64,000 bases of DNA, from assembly GCF_019492185.1 (NCBI RefSeq), contig NZ_JAICCF010000002.1, positions 992,001 through 1,056,000 of the forward strand, written 5' to 3'. This stretch comes from Chitinophaga rhizophila. GTDB taxonomy: Bacteria > Bacteroidota > Bacteroidia > Chitinophagales > Chitinophagaceae. Positions 44,482 to 53,648 of the stretch are shown piece after piece (the stretch's first letter is position 1; the number at the start of each line of letters is the position of its first letter). A model generated the notes under the pieces. That model had not been told where the DNA came from, ran no database searches, and was given only the letters and a program-made list of their open reading frames with translations. The position numbers and the translations under genes were made by a program.

Positions 44482-45277
44482 CGATGAATATTTCGTTTTC
44501 ATGCTGGATATTAAACTGCTCCAGGTTGAACGGGATGTGGTGCTTATTAGGCATCTCCAGGTATATTTCCCTGACGCCCGCATGCGTTTCCAGCACTGCC
44601 TGTCCCATAGCGAAGAGGGTTTGTTGCACTGAAAAGCTTTTGTGCCCTGCGAAGGTGCGCAGCAGCACATCCCGGATACTGTTGTATTGGGCGGTATAGT
44701 CAGCCGGTAGCTTGTCAAATGTCCATCTGGCTATACATTTAGTGGCAAGGATCCTGTCGTTGGTCTCTTTGAGAGTAGTGTATCTGTCTTTGATATATTT
44801 TTCAAAAGCAGAATCTGTTGTCTTGAGGATCAGCAGGTCGGCAATACCTGACGTGATGCTGACATTGACCGCGTCTTTGGTCACAATAGTAGTGCGTTTT
44901 TCCGATCCCCCGCTGATATAGGCATGAGGATGTTCGTTACCATCCAGCAGCATGCGTTGGAATGGGTGTTCCAGGATCTCAACAGTTGCTGTAGTTACCT
45001 GTTCCTGCGTACTGAGGAAGTGGTTGGCAAGGTAAAGGGCAAAATCTTCTATAGAGGTTTTGAAGTGGTCTTTTGCCAGCGCATATACCGTATTCTTCTG
45101 TGTATCTGTGGGTAATATTTTACTATTATCACCATTTGTGTGGGCTTCTTCAAAGTCGCCTTTGAGTGATACATTAACAGTTATTTGTCTGAACTCGTGG
45201 TAAGCGGGATGACGTATAATTTTTGACAGCTGTACCGCGTTCTTACCATAGCTATTTTCTCCTAATCTGATTTTCAT
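44432..45277 (-). CDS. urate oxidase (uricase)
   Basis: 281 residues. A cofactor-free enzyme that oxidises urate to 5-hydroxyisourate. Conserved stretches include LGENSYGKNAVQLSKI, TVYALAKDH with the active-site Thr, HPHAYISGG, and the second tunnel-fold repeat QTLFAMGQAVLET...IYLEMPNKHHIPFNLEQF. It is the only gene of the cluster on the minus strand and probably has its own promoter facing the allantoinase gene. ATG 45277 (MKIRLGENSYGK) is the natural start. Confidence 0.94.
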   Translation of the reverse strand: MKIRLGENSYGKNAVQLSKIIRHPAYHEFRQITVNVSLKGDFEEAHTNGDNSKILPTDTQKNTVYALAKDHFKTSIEDFALYLANHFLSTQEQVTTATVEILEHPFQRMLLDGNEHPHAYISGGSEKRTTIVTKDAVNVSITSGIADLLILKTTDSAFEKYIKDRYTTLKETNDRILATKCIARWTFDKLPADYTAQYNSIRDVLLRTFAGHKSFSVQQTLFAMGQAVLETHAGVREIYLEMPNKHHIPFNLEQFNIQHENEIFIATDEPYGLIAATITRE

Positions 45278-45354
45278 TTTGAGGCATTTTATTTGGTGGT
45301 AACATACCCTAATATAAAGAATTAATTGCCTATTTTTACTTAGAAGCCCCATAT

Positions 45355-46701
45355 ATGTCTGACCTCGTTATAAAAGGAAATAATATACTCACACCCGGTG
45401 GCTTGCAGCCCGGTGTTGTTGTGGTGAGAGATGGCGTCATCTTTTCAGTCACTGATAGTGTTCCCGACGGCAGCATAGCTGTTACCGATATTGGAGACAG
45501 GGTATTGATGCCTGGTATTATAGATCCGCATGTACATATTAACGAACCCGGCAGAGCAGACTGGGAAGGATTTGCAACAGCTACCAGGGCAGCGGTAGCA
45601 GGCGGCATTACTACGCTGGTAGATATGCCATTAAATGCATCTCCGGTCACTACTACCGTGAAAGCCTTTGAAGAGAAGCTGCAGGCAGCGGCGGCGCAAT
45701 TGCATTGCAACTGTGGATACTGGGGCGGTATTGTGCCGGGTAATAGTCATGAGATAGAGGGACTAGTGCAAAAGGGCGTACTGGGTTTTAAGGCATTTCT
45801 GACACATTCAGGCATTGAGGAATTTCCCAACGTCACAGCGGCTGACCTGGAAATGGCCATGCCTGTTATTGCCCGTCATCAGCTGCCATTACTTGTACAT
45901 TGCGAGCTTACACCGGAGATACAACAGCCTGGGCAGGATAATAAGCGTTCTTACCGGCAATACATGGCTTCACGTCCGCCGTTATGGGAGCAGGCAGCTA
46001 TAGCGCTGCTGATTCACCTGAGTGAGCTATATCAGTGCCGGGTACATATTGTTCATCTCTCTGCCGCCGCAGCAGCAGACCAGATCCTGGTAGCGAGGCA
46101 GAAAGGAGTAGCGATTACGGCAGAGACAGCGCAACATTACCTGTATTTCAATGCAGAAGAGATCCCGGATGGGAATACCAGCTTCAAATGCGCTCCGCCT
46201 ATCAGAGAGCGGGATAATAACCAGCAGCTCTGGGAGGCACTTAAAAACGGTATTATTGACTTTGTAGCCACCGATCACTCCCCTGCGCCTCCCGAACTGA
46301 AATACCTGGATACAGGAGACTTCACCGCCGCCTGGGGTGGTATTGCATCTTTGCAGCTGGCATTGCCTGCATTATGGACAGCAGGAAGAGTCAGAGGCAT
46401 CAGTATTCCGCAGTTGGCGCAATGGCTGTGTGAGGGGCCGGCAATACTGACAGGGCTGCAGGACAGAAAAGGAAAGATTGAAGAAGGCTATGACGCAGAC
46501 CTGGTCGTGTGGGATCCCGAAAGATCATTTACCGTCCAGGCAGATGGCCTCTATCATAAGCACAAGTTGACCCCTTATATCAATGAGACACTATATGGCG
46601 TAGTAGAACAGACATACCTGAAAGGAGAGAAAGTATTTGACGAGGGAAATTTCCCGCATGCCAATAAAGGGGAAAACATATTGAGACAGTCAAACGTATA
46701 G
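45355..46701 (+). CDS. allB: allantoinase
   Basis: 448 residues, amidohydrolase superfamily. It opens allantoin to allantoate. Metal ligands are visible: HVH in IDPHVHINEPG, the carboxylated Lys in GFKAFLTHSG, His in LVHCEL, His in VHIVHLSAA, and Asp in ATDHSPAP. Length is normal. It starts 77 bases from the divergent uricase gene and leads the second half of the purine operon. Confidence 0.95.
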   Translation: MSDLVIKGNNILTPGGLQPGVVVVRDGVIFSVTDSVPDGSIAVTDIGDRVLMPGIIDPHVHINEPGRADWEGFATATRAAVAGGITTLVDMPLNASPVTTTVKAFEEKLQAAAAQLHCNCGYWGGIVPGNSHEIEGLVQKGVLGFKAFLTHSGIEEFPNVTAADLEMAMPVIARHQLPLLVHCELTPEIQQPGQDNKRSYRQYMASRPPLWEQAAIALLIHLSELYQCRVHIVHLSAAAAADQILVARQKGVAITAETAQHYLYFNAEEIPDGNTSFKCAPPIRERDNNQQLWEALKNGIIDFVATDHSPAPPELKYLDTGDFTAAWGGIASLQLALPALWTAGRVRGISIPQLAQWLCEGPAILTGLQDRKGKIEEGYDADLVVWDPERSFTVQADGLYHKHKLTPYINETLYGVVEQTYLKGEKVFDEGNFPHANKGENILRQSNV

Positions 46702-46715
46702 TGTAAATACGCTTT

Positions 46716-47966
46716 ATGGAAAACTACCTGCACCGCGCAAACAACATTCTTACCAGGGTCCGCGACCTGGCATGTATCAGTGAAGAAACACATTGCATTA
46801 CCCGCACCTTCGGTTCTCCGGCCTTTGTAAGCGGTTGCAGGAAAGTATTATCCTGGATGCAGGAAGCAGGACTCGAAGCCAGAATAGACAACATTGGTAA
46901 TGTGAGAGGCAGATGGAACTGCGGACAGCCAGGCGCACGTACCTTTGTTATCGGTTCACATATTGATACAGTAAGAAATGCAGGATGTTTTGATGGTCCG
47001 CTGGGCGTGATCATAGGGTTAGACCTTATCAGCCGCATGCAGGAAGAACATGTGCAACTACCATTCAATATAGAACTGATCGCCTTTAGTGATGAAGAAG
47101 GCGTACGTTTTCATACCACTTACCTTGGCAGTAATACCGTTGCCGGCACTTTCCAGCCTTCCCTGCTGGACAAAACAGACAATAACGGTATTACACTGCG
47201 CGAGGCTATTAAAACGATAGGCGGAGATCCGGAAAAGTTACAGGCAGATGCTATTCCTGCAGAGGACTGGATGGGATACTTTGAAATACATATAGAACAG
47301 GGGCCAGTACTATATGAAGATAAGTTACCAATCGCCATCGTACATAGCATTTCAGGACAGCAACGGGCGCGTATTACATTTAAAGGCATACCGGGACACG
47401 CAGGCACTGTACCGATGGACAGACGGCATGATGCTTTATGCGGCGCAGCAGCATTTATACTTGCCGCAGAGCAATATGCATTACAGCATAAGGATGAGCT
47501 GCTGGCAACCGTAGGCACTTTGCATATCGCAGATCCCGCCAGTAATGTGATACCAGGGGAAGTGACCATTACGTTAGATCTTCGCAGTTCCGATAAGCTG
47601 ATACTGAAGAAAGCACGCAGGTCTTTGAGAGATATTGGCTTCCGGATCTGTAGTGAGAGACACCTGACTGCCGACTGGGCTATCATGCAGAAGTCAATGC
47701 CGGTAGAATGCGATACGGCATTGAGTCACCTGCTGGCACAGGCAATAGTAGCAGCCGGATATAATGTAAAGAATCTGCATAGTGGCGCAGGCCATGACGC
47801 TGTAACAATAGCGGCAGTGGCCCCCGTATGTATGCTGTTTGTAAGATGTTACAAAGGTATCAGTCACCAGCCGCTGGAAAACGTAGAAGTAAACGATATT
47901 GCAGCGGCAGTGCAAGTAGCAGATCATTTTATTCATCACCTTACAGAGGTATATCAAACGCGGTAA
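46716..47966 (+). CDS. allC: allantoate amidohydrolase
   Basis: 416 residues, M20/amidase family. It hydrolyses allantoate to ureidoglycine, ammonia and CO2. Metal-binding motifs are GSHIDTV, DGPLGVI, FSDEEG, HIEQGPVLYED and SGAGHDA near the C-terminus. It starts 14 bases after the allantoinase stop codon and ends 1 base before the next start. Confidence 0.94.
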   Translation: MENYLHRANNILTRVRDLACISEETHCITRTFGSPAFVSGCRKVLSWMQEAGLEARIDNIGNVRGRWNCGQPGARTFVIGSHIDTVRNAGCFDGPLGVIIGLDLISRMQEEHVQLPFNIELIAFSDEEGVRFHTTYLGSNTVAGTFQPSLLDKTDNNGITLREAIKTIGGDPEKLQADAIPAEDWMGYFEIHIEQGPVLYEDKLPIAIVHSISGQQRARITFKGIPGHAGTVPMDRRHDALCGAAAFILAAEQYALQHKDELLATVGTLHIADPASNVIPGEVTITLDLRSSDKLILKKARRSLRDIGFRICSERHLTADWAIMQKSMPVECDTALSHLLAQAIVAAGYNVKNLHSGAGHDAVTIAAVAPVCMLFVRCYKGISHQPLENVEVNDIAAAVQVADHFIHHLTEVYQTR

Positions 47967-47967
47967 T

Positions 47968-48714
47968 ATGGAAATATCAGCATTGACCAGATCAGTAGTA
48001 AGACGTAACCATGCAGTGATCTGTCCTGATGGTTATGTAAACAGTGTTGTACCCGGATGGACGAACTGCCGCGTTAATGTGATCATCAATGAACAGATGG
48101 GCGCGCGGCTCGGGCAGACACTGATTACAGCAGAGGAAACAGGCGTTGTAGCAGGAGACACCGAAACTGCACAGATCTTCTTTTATGTCATCAGTGGCCG
48201 GTGCACAGCAAAAGCAGATACACAGGCGCAGGTGCTGACAGCAGGACAATTTGTCTATATACCAGCCGGCCATGCCTACCGGCTGGAACAGTTTGAAGAG
48301 GGTACACAGATAGTGACATTTCACAAAATATACGAACCTTTAAAAGGTCATCCGCAGCCGACGGTTATCTTCGGCGATGCCGCCAATATAGCAGGACCAG
48401 CATTTCTGGGCGATCCTGCATTACGCCTGCAGGTATTACTACCCGAAGACCTTTCTTTTGATATGGCAGTGAATATCTTCACGTATGATGCCGGCGGGCA
48501 TCTTCCGTTTGTAGAGACCCATATTATGGAACACGGCCTGCTTTACCTGCAGGGACAGGGAGTGTATATGCTGGACCAGGAATGGTACCCTGTAAAGAAA
48601 GGAGATGCCATCTGGATGGCCCCCTATTGTCAGCAATGGTTTACCGCAATGGGAAAAGAACCTGCCGTTTACATTTACTATAAGAATGTGAACAGGTTCC
48701 CAACTACTATATAA
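47968..48714 (+). CDS. allE: (S)-ureidoglycine aminohydrolase
   Basis: 248 residues, bicupin fold. It converts (S)-ureidoglycine to (S)-ureidoglycolate and ammonia, preventing racemisation. Typical features are the N-terminal RRNHAVICPDGYVNSVVPGW, the first cupin (FFYVISGRCTAKAD...PAGHAYRLEQ) and the second with FVETHIMEHGLLYLQGQGVY, whose His/Glu residues bind manganese. It directly follows allC, in pathway order. Confidence 0.94.
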   Translation: MEISALTRSVVRRNHAVICPDGYVNSVVPGWTNCRVNVIINEQMGARLGQTLITAEETGVVAGDTETAQIFFYVISGRCTAKADTQAQVLTAGQFVYIPAGHAYRLEQFEEGTQIVTFHKIYEPLKGHPQPTVIFGDAANIAGPAFLGDPALRLQVLLPEDLSFDMAVNIFTYDAGGHLPFVETHIMEHGLLYLQGQGVYMLDQEWYPVKKGDAIWMAPYCQQWFTAMGKEPAVYIYYKNVNRFPTTI

Positions 48715-48727
48715 TAAATTCCACCAA

Positions 48728-49234
48728 ATGACTTTGACGACGTTAAACGCCTTACCACCAGAACAACTGACAGAGGCGCTCAGCAAATGCTGTGGCGCAA
48801 CAACATGGATTGACAAAATGAAAAAAGAGTTTCCGGTAAAGGATGAAGACACTTTACTGGAAGCCGCCTCCAGGCACTGGCAGACCAGCTCCGAAGATGA
48901 CTGGCGCGAAGCCTTCACCCATCACCCCAGGATAGGCGACCTGCATTCCCTGCAGCATAAATTTGCTGCTACTGCTAACTGGGCAGCCGGAGAACAGGCC
49001 GGTACCGTAGATGCATCTACCGTCATCCTGCAGGCTTTTTCTAAGGGTAATCAGCTGTATGAAGAGAAGTTTGGCTACACCTTCATTGTATGCGCTACCG
49101 GCAGATCAGCGCCGGAAATGCTGGCCCTGCTGACTGAAAGACTCAGTAACGCTCCCGAAGATGAACTCAGGATTGCCATGACCGAACAGGAGAAGATCAC
49201 TGCTATCAGACTAAAAAAGTTGCTGACCGCATGA
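48728..49234 (+). CDS. uraD: OHCU decarboxylase (2-oxo-4-hydroxy-4-carboxy-5-ureidoimidazoline)
   Basis: 168 residues, all-helical. It makes S-allantoin from OHCU. The family signature FTHHPRIGD holds the catalytic His, and the C-terminal part has FIVCATGRSAPEML. Its stop codon overlaps the start of the HIU hydrolase gene by 4 bases, so the two consecutive pathway enzymes are translationally coupled. Confidence 0.94.
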   Translation: MTLTTLNALPPEQLTEALSKCCGATTWIDKMKKEFPVKDEDTLLEAASRHWQTSSEDDWREAFTHHPRIGDLHSLQHKFAATANWAAGEQAGTVDASTVILQAFSKGNQLYEEKFGYTFIVCATGRSAPEMLALLTERLSNAPEDELRIAMTEQEKITAIRLKKLLTA

Positions 49235-49569
49235 GCCAGATTACCACCCATATACTAGATACTTCCGCAGGTATACCCGCACGGGGAGTGGCCGTTCAGT
49301 TGTTCCGGCAAGAGGGACAGCACTGGACAGCCATTGCCGCGGGTCAAACCAATCAAGAAGGTAGAATTACTGACCTGCTGCCAGCACATAAGTTACTGAC
49401 AGCAGGCATCTATAAACTTAAATTTGAAACACAACCCTACTTTGATTCGCGTGCTACGGTTGCCTTTTACCCTTTTGTGGAAGTAGTGTTTCACATCAGC
49501 AGCGATGCACACTACCATGTACCGCTGTTATTGAATCCATTTGGTTACTCCACTTACCGTGGCGCTTAA
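49231..49569 (+). CDS. uraH: 5-hydroxyisourate hydrolase (transthyretin-like)
   Basis: 112 residues. It hydrolyses HIU to OHCU. The N-terminal ITTHILDTSAGIPARGV holds the catalytic His and GRITDL the conserved Arg. The C-terminal signature is normally YRGS; here it reads YRGA at the very end, a small deviation. No leader peptide, so it is cytoplasmic. Confidence 0.94.
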   Translation: MSQITTHILDTSAGIPARGVAVQLFRQEGQHWTAIAAGQTNQEGRITDLLPAHKLLTAGIYKLKFETQPYFDSRATVAFYPFVEVVFHISSDAHYHVPLLLNPFGYSTYRGA

Positions 49570-49580
49570 AACACCTCCTT

Positions 49581-51008
49581 ATGCAACTGGCAATAGCTGA
49601 CAATGACAAAGAAAGACTGTTACAGGAACTGCAACAGGCCAACCTAAAGTTTCAGCGGGTATATCCCGGAGACCGGCCTGACAGGCAACCTGTACATACC
49701 GTGTACGGCGGTGCTAATCTCTTTAAAGCCGATACCTGCGTCAGGATGGGCGAGATTGCATTGAAACACCTGCAGACATATGCACCGGATTTTGTCACCT
49801 TTGCAAAGGCGCTTCAGCTGGAAGGCTATCAGCAATTACCGCATAAACAGGCGGATATTGCGCTGCTGACGCAAAAGCTGGATCAGTTATCGGGGCAGTT
49901 ACCTGAAAAAGACCATACCTGGCTGTATTATACCGTCTACAACAAAATAGTACGTAAGTTATCCACAGAAGCGGTAGAAGATTTCCGGATAGATTTTGAA
50001 GATGGTTTCGGCAACCGCCCGGATGATGAAGAAGATGCTACTGCTATAGCCGCAGCAAGGGAACTGGCAAAAGGTATGCAGCAACAAACGGTCTCGCCTT
50101 TTACAGGCATCCGTATTAAACCGTTTACCGAAGACCTGAAGTACCGTAGCGTAAGAACACTGGATCTCTTTCTGACTACCCTGTTGCAACATACCAATGG
50201 CCAGCTGCCCGGCAACTTTGTCGTCATGCTGCCCAAGGTGACTATTCCGGAACAGGTCACTACCCTCATACGGTTGTTTGAGCTGCTGGAACAGGCTCAT
50301 GGCCTGGAGAGGGGTTCGCTGAAAATGGAAACTATGGTAGAGGCTACGCAGATCATTATGGATGATGAAGGCCGGAACCCTTTAATGCGTATCATTCGTG
50401 CCAGCGAAGGACGTTGCATCGCTGCACATTTCGGTACATATGACTACACAGCCTCCTGTGGTATTACCGCCAGGTATCAGACGATGGCGCACCCTGTATG
50501 CGACTTTGCGCATCATATGACTAAAGTAGCATTAGGCGGTACGGGCATCTTCCTCTCTGACGGAGCTACCAATGTTATACCAGTGGCCCCGCATAAAGGC
50601 GAGCAGCTGACGCTGGCGCAACTGCAGGAGAATGCAGACAGTGTACACCATGCATGGCGCATTGGATTCTCACATACACAGCACTCCCTGATTAATGGCT
50701 TCTACCAGGGATGGGACCTGAATCCGGCACAACTGCCGATGCGGTATGCAGCTACCTACCTGTTCTTCCTGAGCAATTATGAAGATGCACTGTTCCGGCT
50801 GAAGACATTTGTAGAACGTGCCGCTATATCTACCTTAACAAAAGATATCTTTGATGATGCCGCTACCGGACAAGGACTGCTTAACTTCTTTCTGAAGGCA
50901 ATTAATTGCGGCGCTATATCAGAAGATGAAGTATTGGCTACAGGTTTATTGCTGGACGAAATAAGAAGCCGTTCCTTCTACCGGATACTGGAAGGAAGAA
51001 GGCAGTAG
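49581..51008 (+). CDS. DUF6986 protein, HpcH/malate-synthase-like TIM barrel
   Basis: 475 residues. The function is not established. The motif set recalls malate synthase and citrate-lyase-beta enzymes: DFRIDFEDGFG (134-144), GIRIKPF, VVMLPKV, LKMET (247-251), HFGTYDYT (283-290) and GATNVIPVAP. These would place a divalent metal and bind a glyoxylate- or pyruvate-like acid. It is the last gene of the purine operon, 11 bases after HIU hydrolase. The operon lacks a recognisable ureidoglycolate lyase or glyoxylate-using enzyme, and I infer that this protein acts there. Confidence 0.8.
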   Translation: MQLAIADNDKERLLQELQQANLKFQRVYPGDRPDRQPVHTVYGGANLFKADTCVRMGEIALKHLQTYAPDFVTFAKALQLEGYQQLPHKQADIALLTQKLDQLSGQLPEKDHTWLYYTVYNKIVRKLSTEAVEDFRIDFEDGFGNRPDDEEDATAIAAARELAKGMQQQTVSPFTGIRIKPFTEDLKYRSVRTLDLFLTTLLQHTNGQLPGNFVVMLPKVTIPEQVTTLIRLFELLEQAHGLERGSLKMETMVEATQIIMDDEGRNPLMRIIRASEGRCIAAHFGTYDYTASCGITARYQTMAHPVCDFAHHMTKVALGGTGIFLSDGATNVIPVAPHKGEQLTLAQLQENADSVHHAWRIGFSHTQHSLINGFYQGWDLNPAQLPMRYAATYLFFLSNYEDALFRLKTFVERAAISTLTKDIFDDAATGQGLLNFFLKAINCGAISEDEVLATGLLLDEIRSRSFYRILEGRRQ

Positions 51009-51081
51009 CCATGATCTGTCTGCCGGACTGCCATAAAGATGACGCTGCTGCGAATGGAATGGCAATTGTATAGTAAATGAT

Positions 51082-51279
51082 ATGCCATCATCTGTTGTAC
51101 ATAGGATGCATTATAATCCCGAGACAGCTACGCTCCGGATTATCTTCGTTTCTGGTCTGATCTATGACTACAAGAACGTGCCCGAAGAAGTGTACCAGGC
51201 CATGAAGACTTCCGGCTCCAAGGGCACTTATCTGAACAAATACATCAAGGGACATTATCCTTATGAGAAGGTCGGCTAA
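51082..51279 (+). CDS. KTSC domain protein
   Basis: 65 residues, a whole KTSC domain: VVHRMHYNPETATLRIIF, YDYKNVPEEVYQAMKTSGSKGTYLNKYIKGHYPY. These small proteins are thought to bind nucleic acid or act with lysyl-tRNA synthetase-like domains, without firm evidence. It ends one base before the end of the convergent ThuA-like gene. Confidence 0.88.
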   Translation: MPSSVVHRMHYNPETATLRIIFVSGLIYDYKNVPEEVYQAMKTSGSKGTYLNKYIKGHYPYEKVG

Positions 51280-52101
51280 TCAGCGTGCCCCCAGCCAGCG
51301 TAAAGCATCCAGTACCAGCTTACGCTGCGTTTTATTGTCAAAGGTATAAGAGAGCGTCTTATTGGTATGATGCTCATAATCAATGTCATTGTGTCCCATA
51401 TTGAGGTAGATCATTTTATACCGCCTGTTTGTCCACACCACAGGATAATACCCGCTATGCCAGATCTCATGTGGCTTAGGGCCGGTACCAAGAGGAAAAC
51501 TGGAGGAATCAATTGATAGCAGGATCTCAATATCCTGATTTAACCGCAGGTCATTAGACCATTTGTACCATTCATTGGGTGCAGCTTTGAACTTTACAGG
51601 AAGGCGTTTAACCGCAGGATGCTCTTCTTGCTCCACTTTCAGTATAGCAGACGTAGGACGCCAGGTATTACTGCTGTAACTACCAGCTCCCAGGAACTCG
51701 TTGTGATACCAGTCCCAGTCCTGTGGATATGCTGACGGCGTAAGTGCGAAAGCCGCAAAGTGAAAACCCATCCATGCACCTCCATGCTCCATATAGGCTT
51801 TGAATGCTGCTCTTTGTGCAGGCATATCCGGTCGGGTATCGAGGAAGATAACTACCTGGTACCGGGCCAGGAAAGTGTCATTCATATTACGCCAGTCATT
51901 AGTAGCGTCGTAGGTGAAGTGATGCTGTTTTGCCATTGCTGCAAACCATTTGTTGGCTTCGTGCACAAAGCTGATATGCGCCTGATCATGCAGGGCGGTA
52001 TAGAAACCAATGACGCTGAAAGTCTGGTGCTTCTGCGCGCGGGCGGTTGTCATTATCAGGCTACCTATACAGACAAGTATTACCCGCAACAGCTTTTTCA
52101 T
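51280..52101 (-). CDS. ThuA-like (trehalose-utilisation type) secreted protein
   Basis: 273 residues. A signal peptide (MKKLLRVILVCIGSLIMTTARAQ) precedes a class-I glutamine-amidotransferase-like fold of the ThuA family: YQVVIFLDTR, YMEHGGAWMGFHFAAFAL, IWHSGYYPVVWTNRRYKMIYLNMGHNDIDYE. The family is linked to sugar or sugar-acid metabolism, with activity largely unproven. ATG 52101 starts the signal peptide; an in-frame ATG at 52125 is also possible. Confidence 0.82.
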   Translation of the reverse strand: MKKLLRVILVCIGSLIMTTARAQKHQTFSVIGFYTALHDQAHISFVHEANKWFAAMAKQHHFTYDATNDWRNMNDTFLARYQVVIFLDTRPDMPAQRAAFKAYMEHGGAWMGFHFAAFALTPSAYPQDWDWYHNEFLGAGSYSSNTWRPTSAILKVEQEEHPAVKRLPVKFKAAPNEWYKWSNDLRLNQDIEILLSIDSSSFPLGTGPKPHEIWHSGYYPVVWTNRRYKMIYLNMGHNDIDYEHHTNKTLSYTFDNKTQRKLVLDALRWLGAR

Positions 52102-52185
52102 GACGTGAGAATTTATGAAATCCAAAATATAACTTTATCTTTAAGCATACAACATAGCCCTACCGTCTTCCAAACCACACTTCAC

Positions 52186-53529
52186 ATGAAAAGATTGTTA
52201 TGCCTGGGGATCATCCTTGGCTTTATGCAACACGTTGCGGCTCAGAGCAGTACCGCAAAGCTGGACACTATTGTCAGCACTTACAGCAGAATGCACAAGC
52301 TCAATGGGGCAGTATTGGTAGCACAGGGTGGCAAGATACTGCTGAACAAAGCCTTCGGGTATCAGCGTACTGCTGATAGCATCCGGAATGAACCCGCTAC
52401 TATATTCCAGCTAGGGTCTATCACCAAACAATTTACCGCGACAGCCGTACTGAAGCTGGCAGAAGAGAAAAAACTCAGTCTGCAGGATAAACTATCCAAA
52501 TACTTCCCTGACTATCCCAAGGGAGACAGTATAACGATTGAACATCTGCTGACACATACTTCCGGCATTTACAACTATACCAATAACAGGGAGTTCATGC
52601 AAAAGGAAGTATCCAACCCAATTACCAGGGAAAAAGCCCTGGCTATGTTCAAAGACAAGCCGCTTAACTTTTCTCCCGGCGCTAAATGGGACTATTCTAA
52701 TTCCGGTTATTCCCTATTGGGCTATATCATAGAAAAAGCCAGTGGTAAACCATATGAACAGGTATTGAGAGAATATATCTTCGGACCATTGCATATGGAC
52801 CATACAGGCTTTGACTTTAAAAACCTAAAGGATAGTAAAAAGTCAACCGGTTACTTCAGCATTACTGACTCGTCCAGTGTACTGGCTCCGGGTGTAGATT
52901 CTACCGTATCTTTTGCAGCAGGCGCTATGTACAGTACAACCGGAGATCTGTACAAATGGCACCAGGCAGCGCAACAACACAAGATCCTCTCAAAGGAGGA
53001 CTGGGAGAAGGCATATACCCCATTCATGAACAACTATGGCTATGGATGGCAATCTGACTCTATCGCTGGTAAAAGGAAGGTATCTCATGGCGGAGGTATT
53101 CACGGGTATGTAACCAGTATCCAGCGCGTACCGGAAGATGATGTCTGTGTAATAGTACTGGATAATGCTTCCGGCAGAGACGCAGGTAAAATCGCAGAGT
53201 CGCTGATAGCAGCCTTATACAATCAACCTTATACCCTTCCGAAAGAACGGGTAGCCATACAGGTACCGGTAGCAAAACTTCAGGAGTACACCGGAGAGTA
53301 TAACCTGTTTCCGAACTTCAGCATTGTAATGTCTGTGAAAGACAATATGCTGATGGGCAAGCCAACCGGTCAGTCAGAATCACCGCTGTTTCCTGAGAAA
53401 GAAGACTTCTTCTTCCTGAAAGTCGTGGATGCACAGGTCAGGTTTACGCGAAATGAGCAGCAGCAAGTGACCGGATTAATCCTCTACCAGAATGGCAGGG
53501 AAACTCCCGGAAAGAAAGTCACACAATAA
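52186..53529 (+). CDS. serine hydrolase of the beta-lactamase/class C type
   Basis: 447 residues, secreted (MKRLLCLGIILGFMQHVAAQ). Active-site motifs are SITK (Ser78-Lys81), YSN (Tyr170) and HGG in KVSHGGGIHG. These match penicillin-binding-protein-like esterases and D-aminopeptidases; a C-terminal small beta domain (LQEYTGEYNLFPNFSIVMSV) follows. Substrate unknown, and antibiotic hydrolysis should not be assumed. Confidence 0.88.
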   Translation: MKRLLCLGIILGFMQHVAAQSSTAKLDTIVSTYSRMHKLNGAVLVAQGGKILLNKAFGYQRTADSIRNEPATIFQLGSITKQFTATAVLKLAEEKKLSLQDKLSKYFPDYPKGDSITIEHLLTHTSGIYNYTNNREFMQKEVSNPITREKALAMFKDKPLNFSPGAKWDYSNSGYSLLGYIIEKASGKPYEQVLREYIFGPLHMDHTGFDFKNLKDSKKSTGYFSITDSSSVLAPGVDSTVSFAAGAMYSTTGDLYKWHQAAQQHKILSKEDWEKAYTPFMNNYGYGWQSDSIAGKRKVSHGGGIHGYVTSIQRVPEDDVCVIVLDNASGRDAGKIAESLIAALYNQPYTLPKERVAIQVPVAKLQEYTGEYNLFPNFSIVMSVKDNMLMGKPTGQSESPLFPEKEDFFFLKVVDAQVRFTRNEQQQVTGLILYQNGRETPGKKVTQ

Positions 53530-53541
53530 CCAACATACAAT

Positions 53542-53580
53542 CAGAGAGGCCGCCGGTATACATTCCGGCCGGCCTCTCTG
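53542..53580. terminator. hairpin between convergent serine hydrolase and PL11 genes
   Basis: Stem CAGAGAGGCCG with CCGG / CCGG and CCGGCCTCTCTG, one bulge, 8-base loop. No T tract follows; it is probably a shared transcription barrier. Confidence 0.55.
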
Positions 53581-53648
53581 CGAATATCATCGTAGTTCCC
53601 TTGTATAAATAGCTGTATGCAGCTGATATCTTCTTCAGATAGTAATAC

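Noticed and set aside
52186-53529. True class C beta-lactamase
   Set aside because: It has the SxxK/YxN/HGG set shared with many esterases and peptidases; the C-terminal extra domain and HGG in place of KTG argue against an antibiotic-hydrolysing enzyme.
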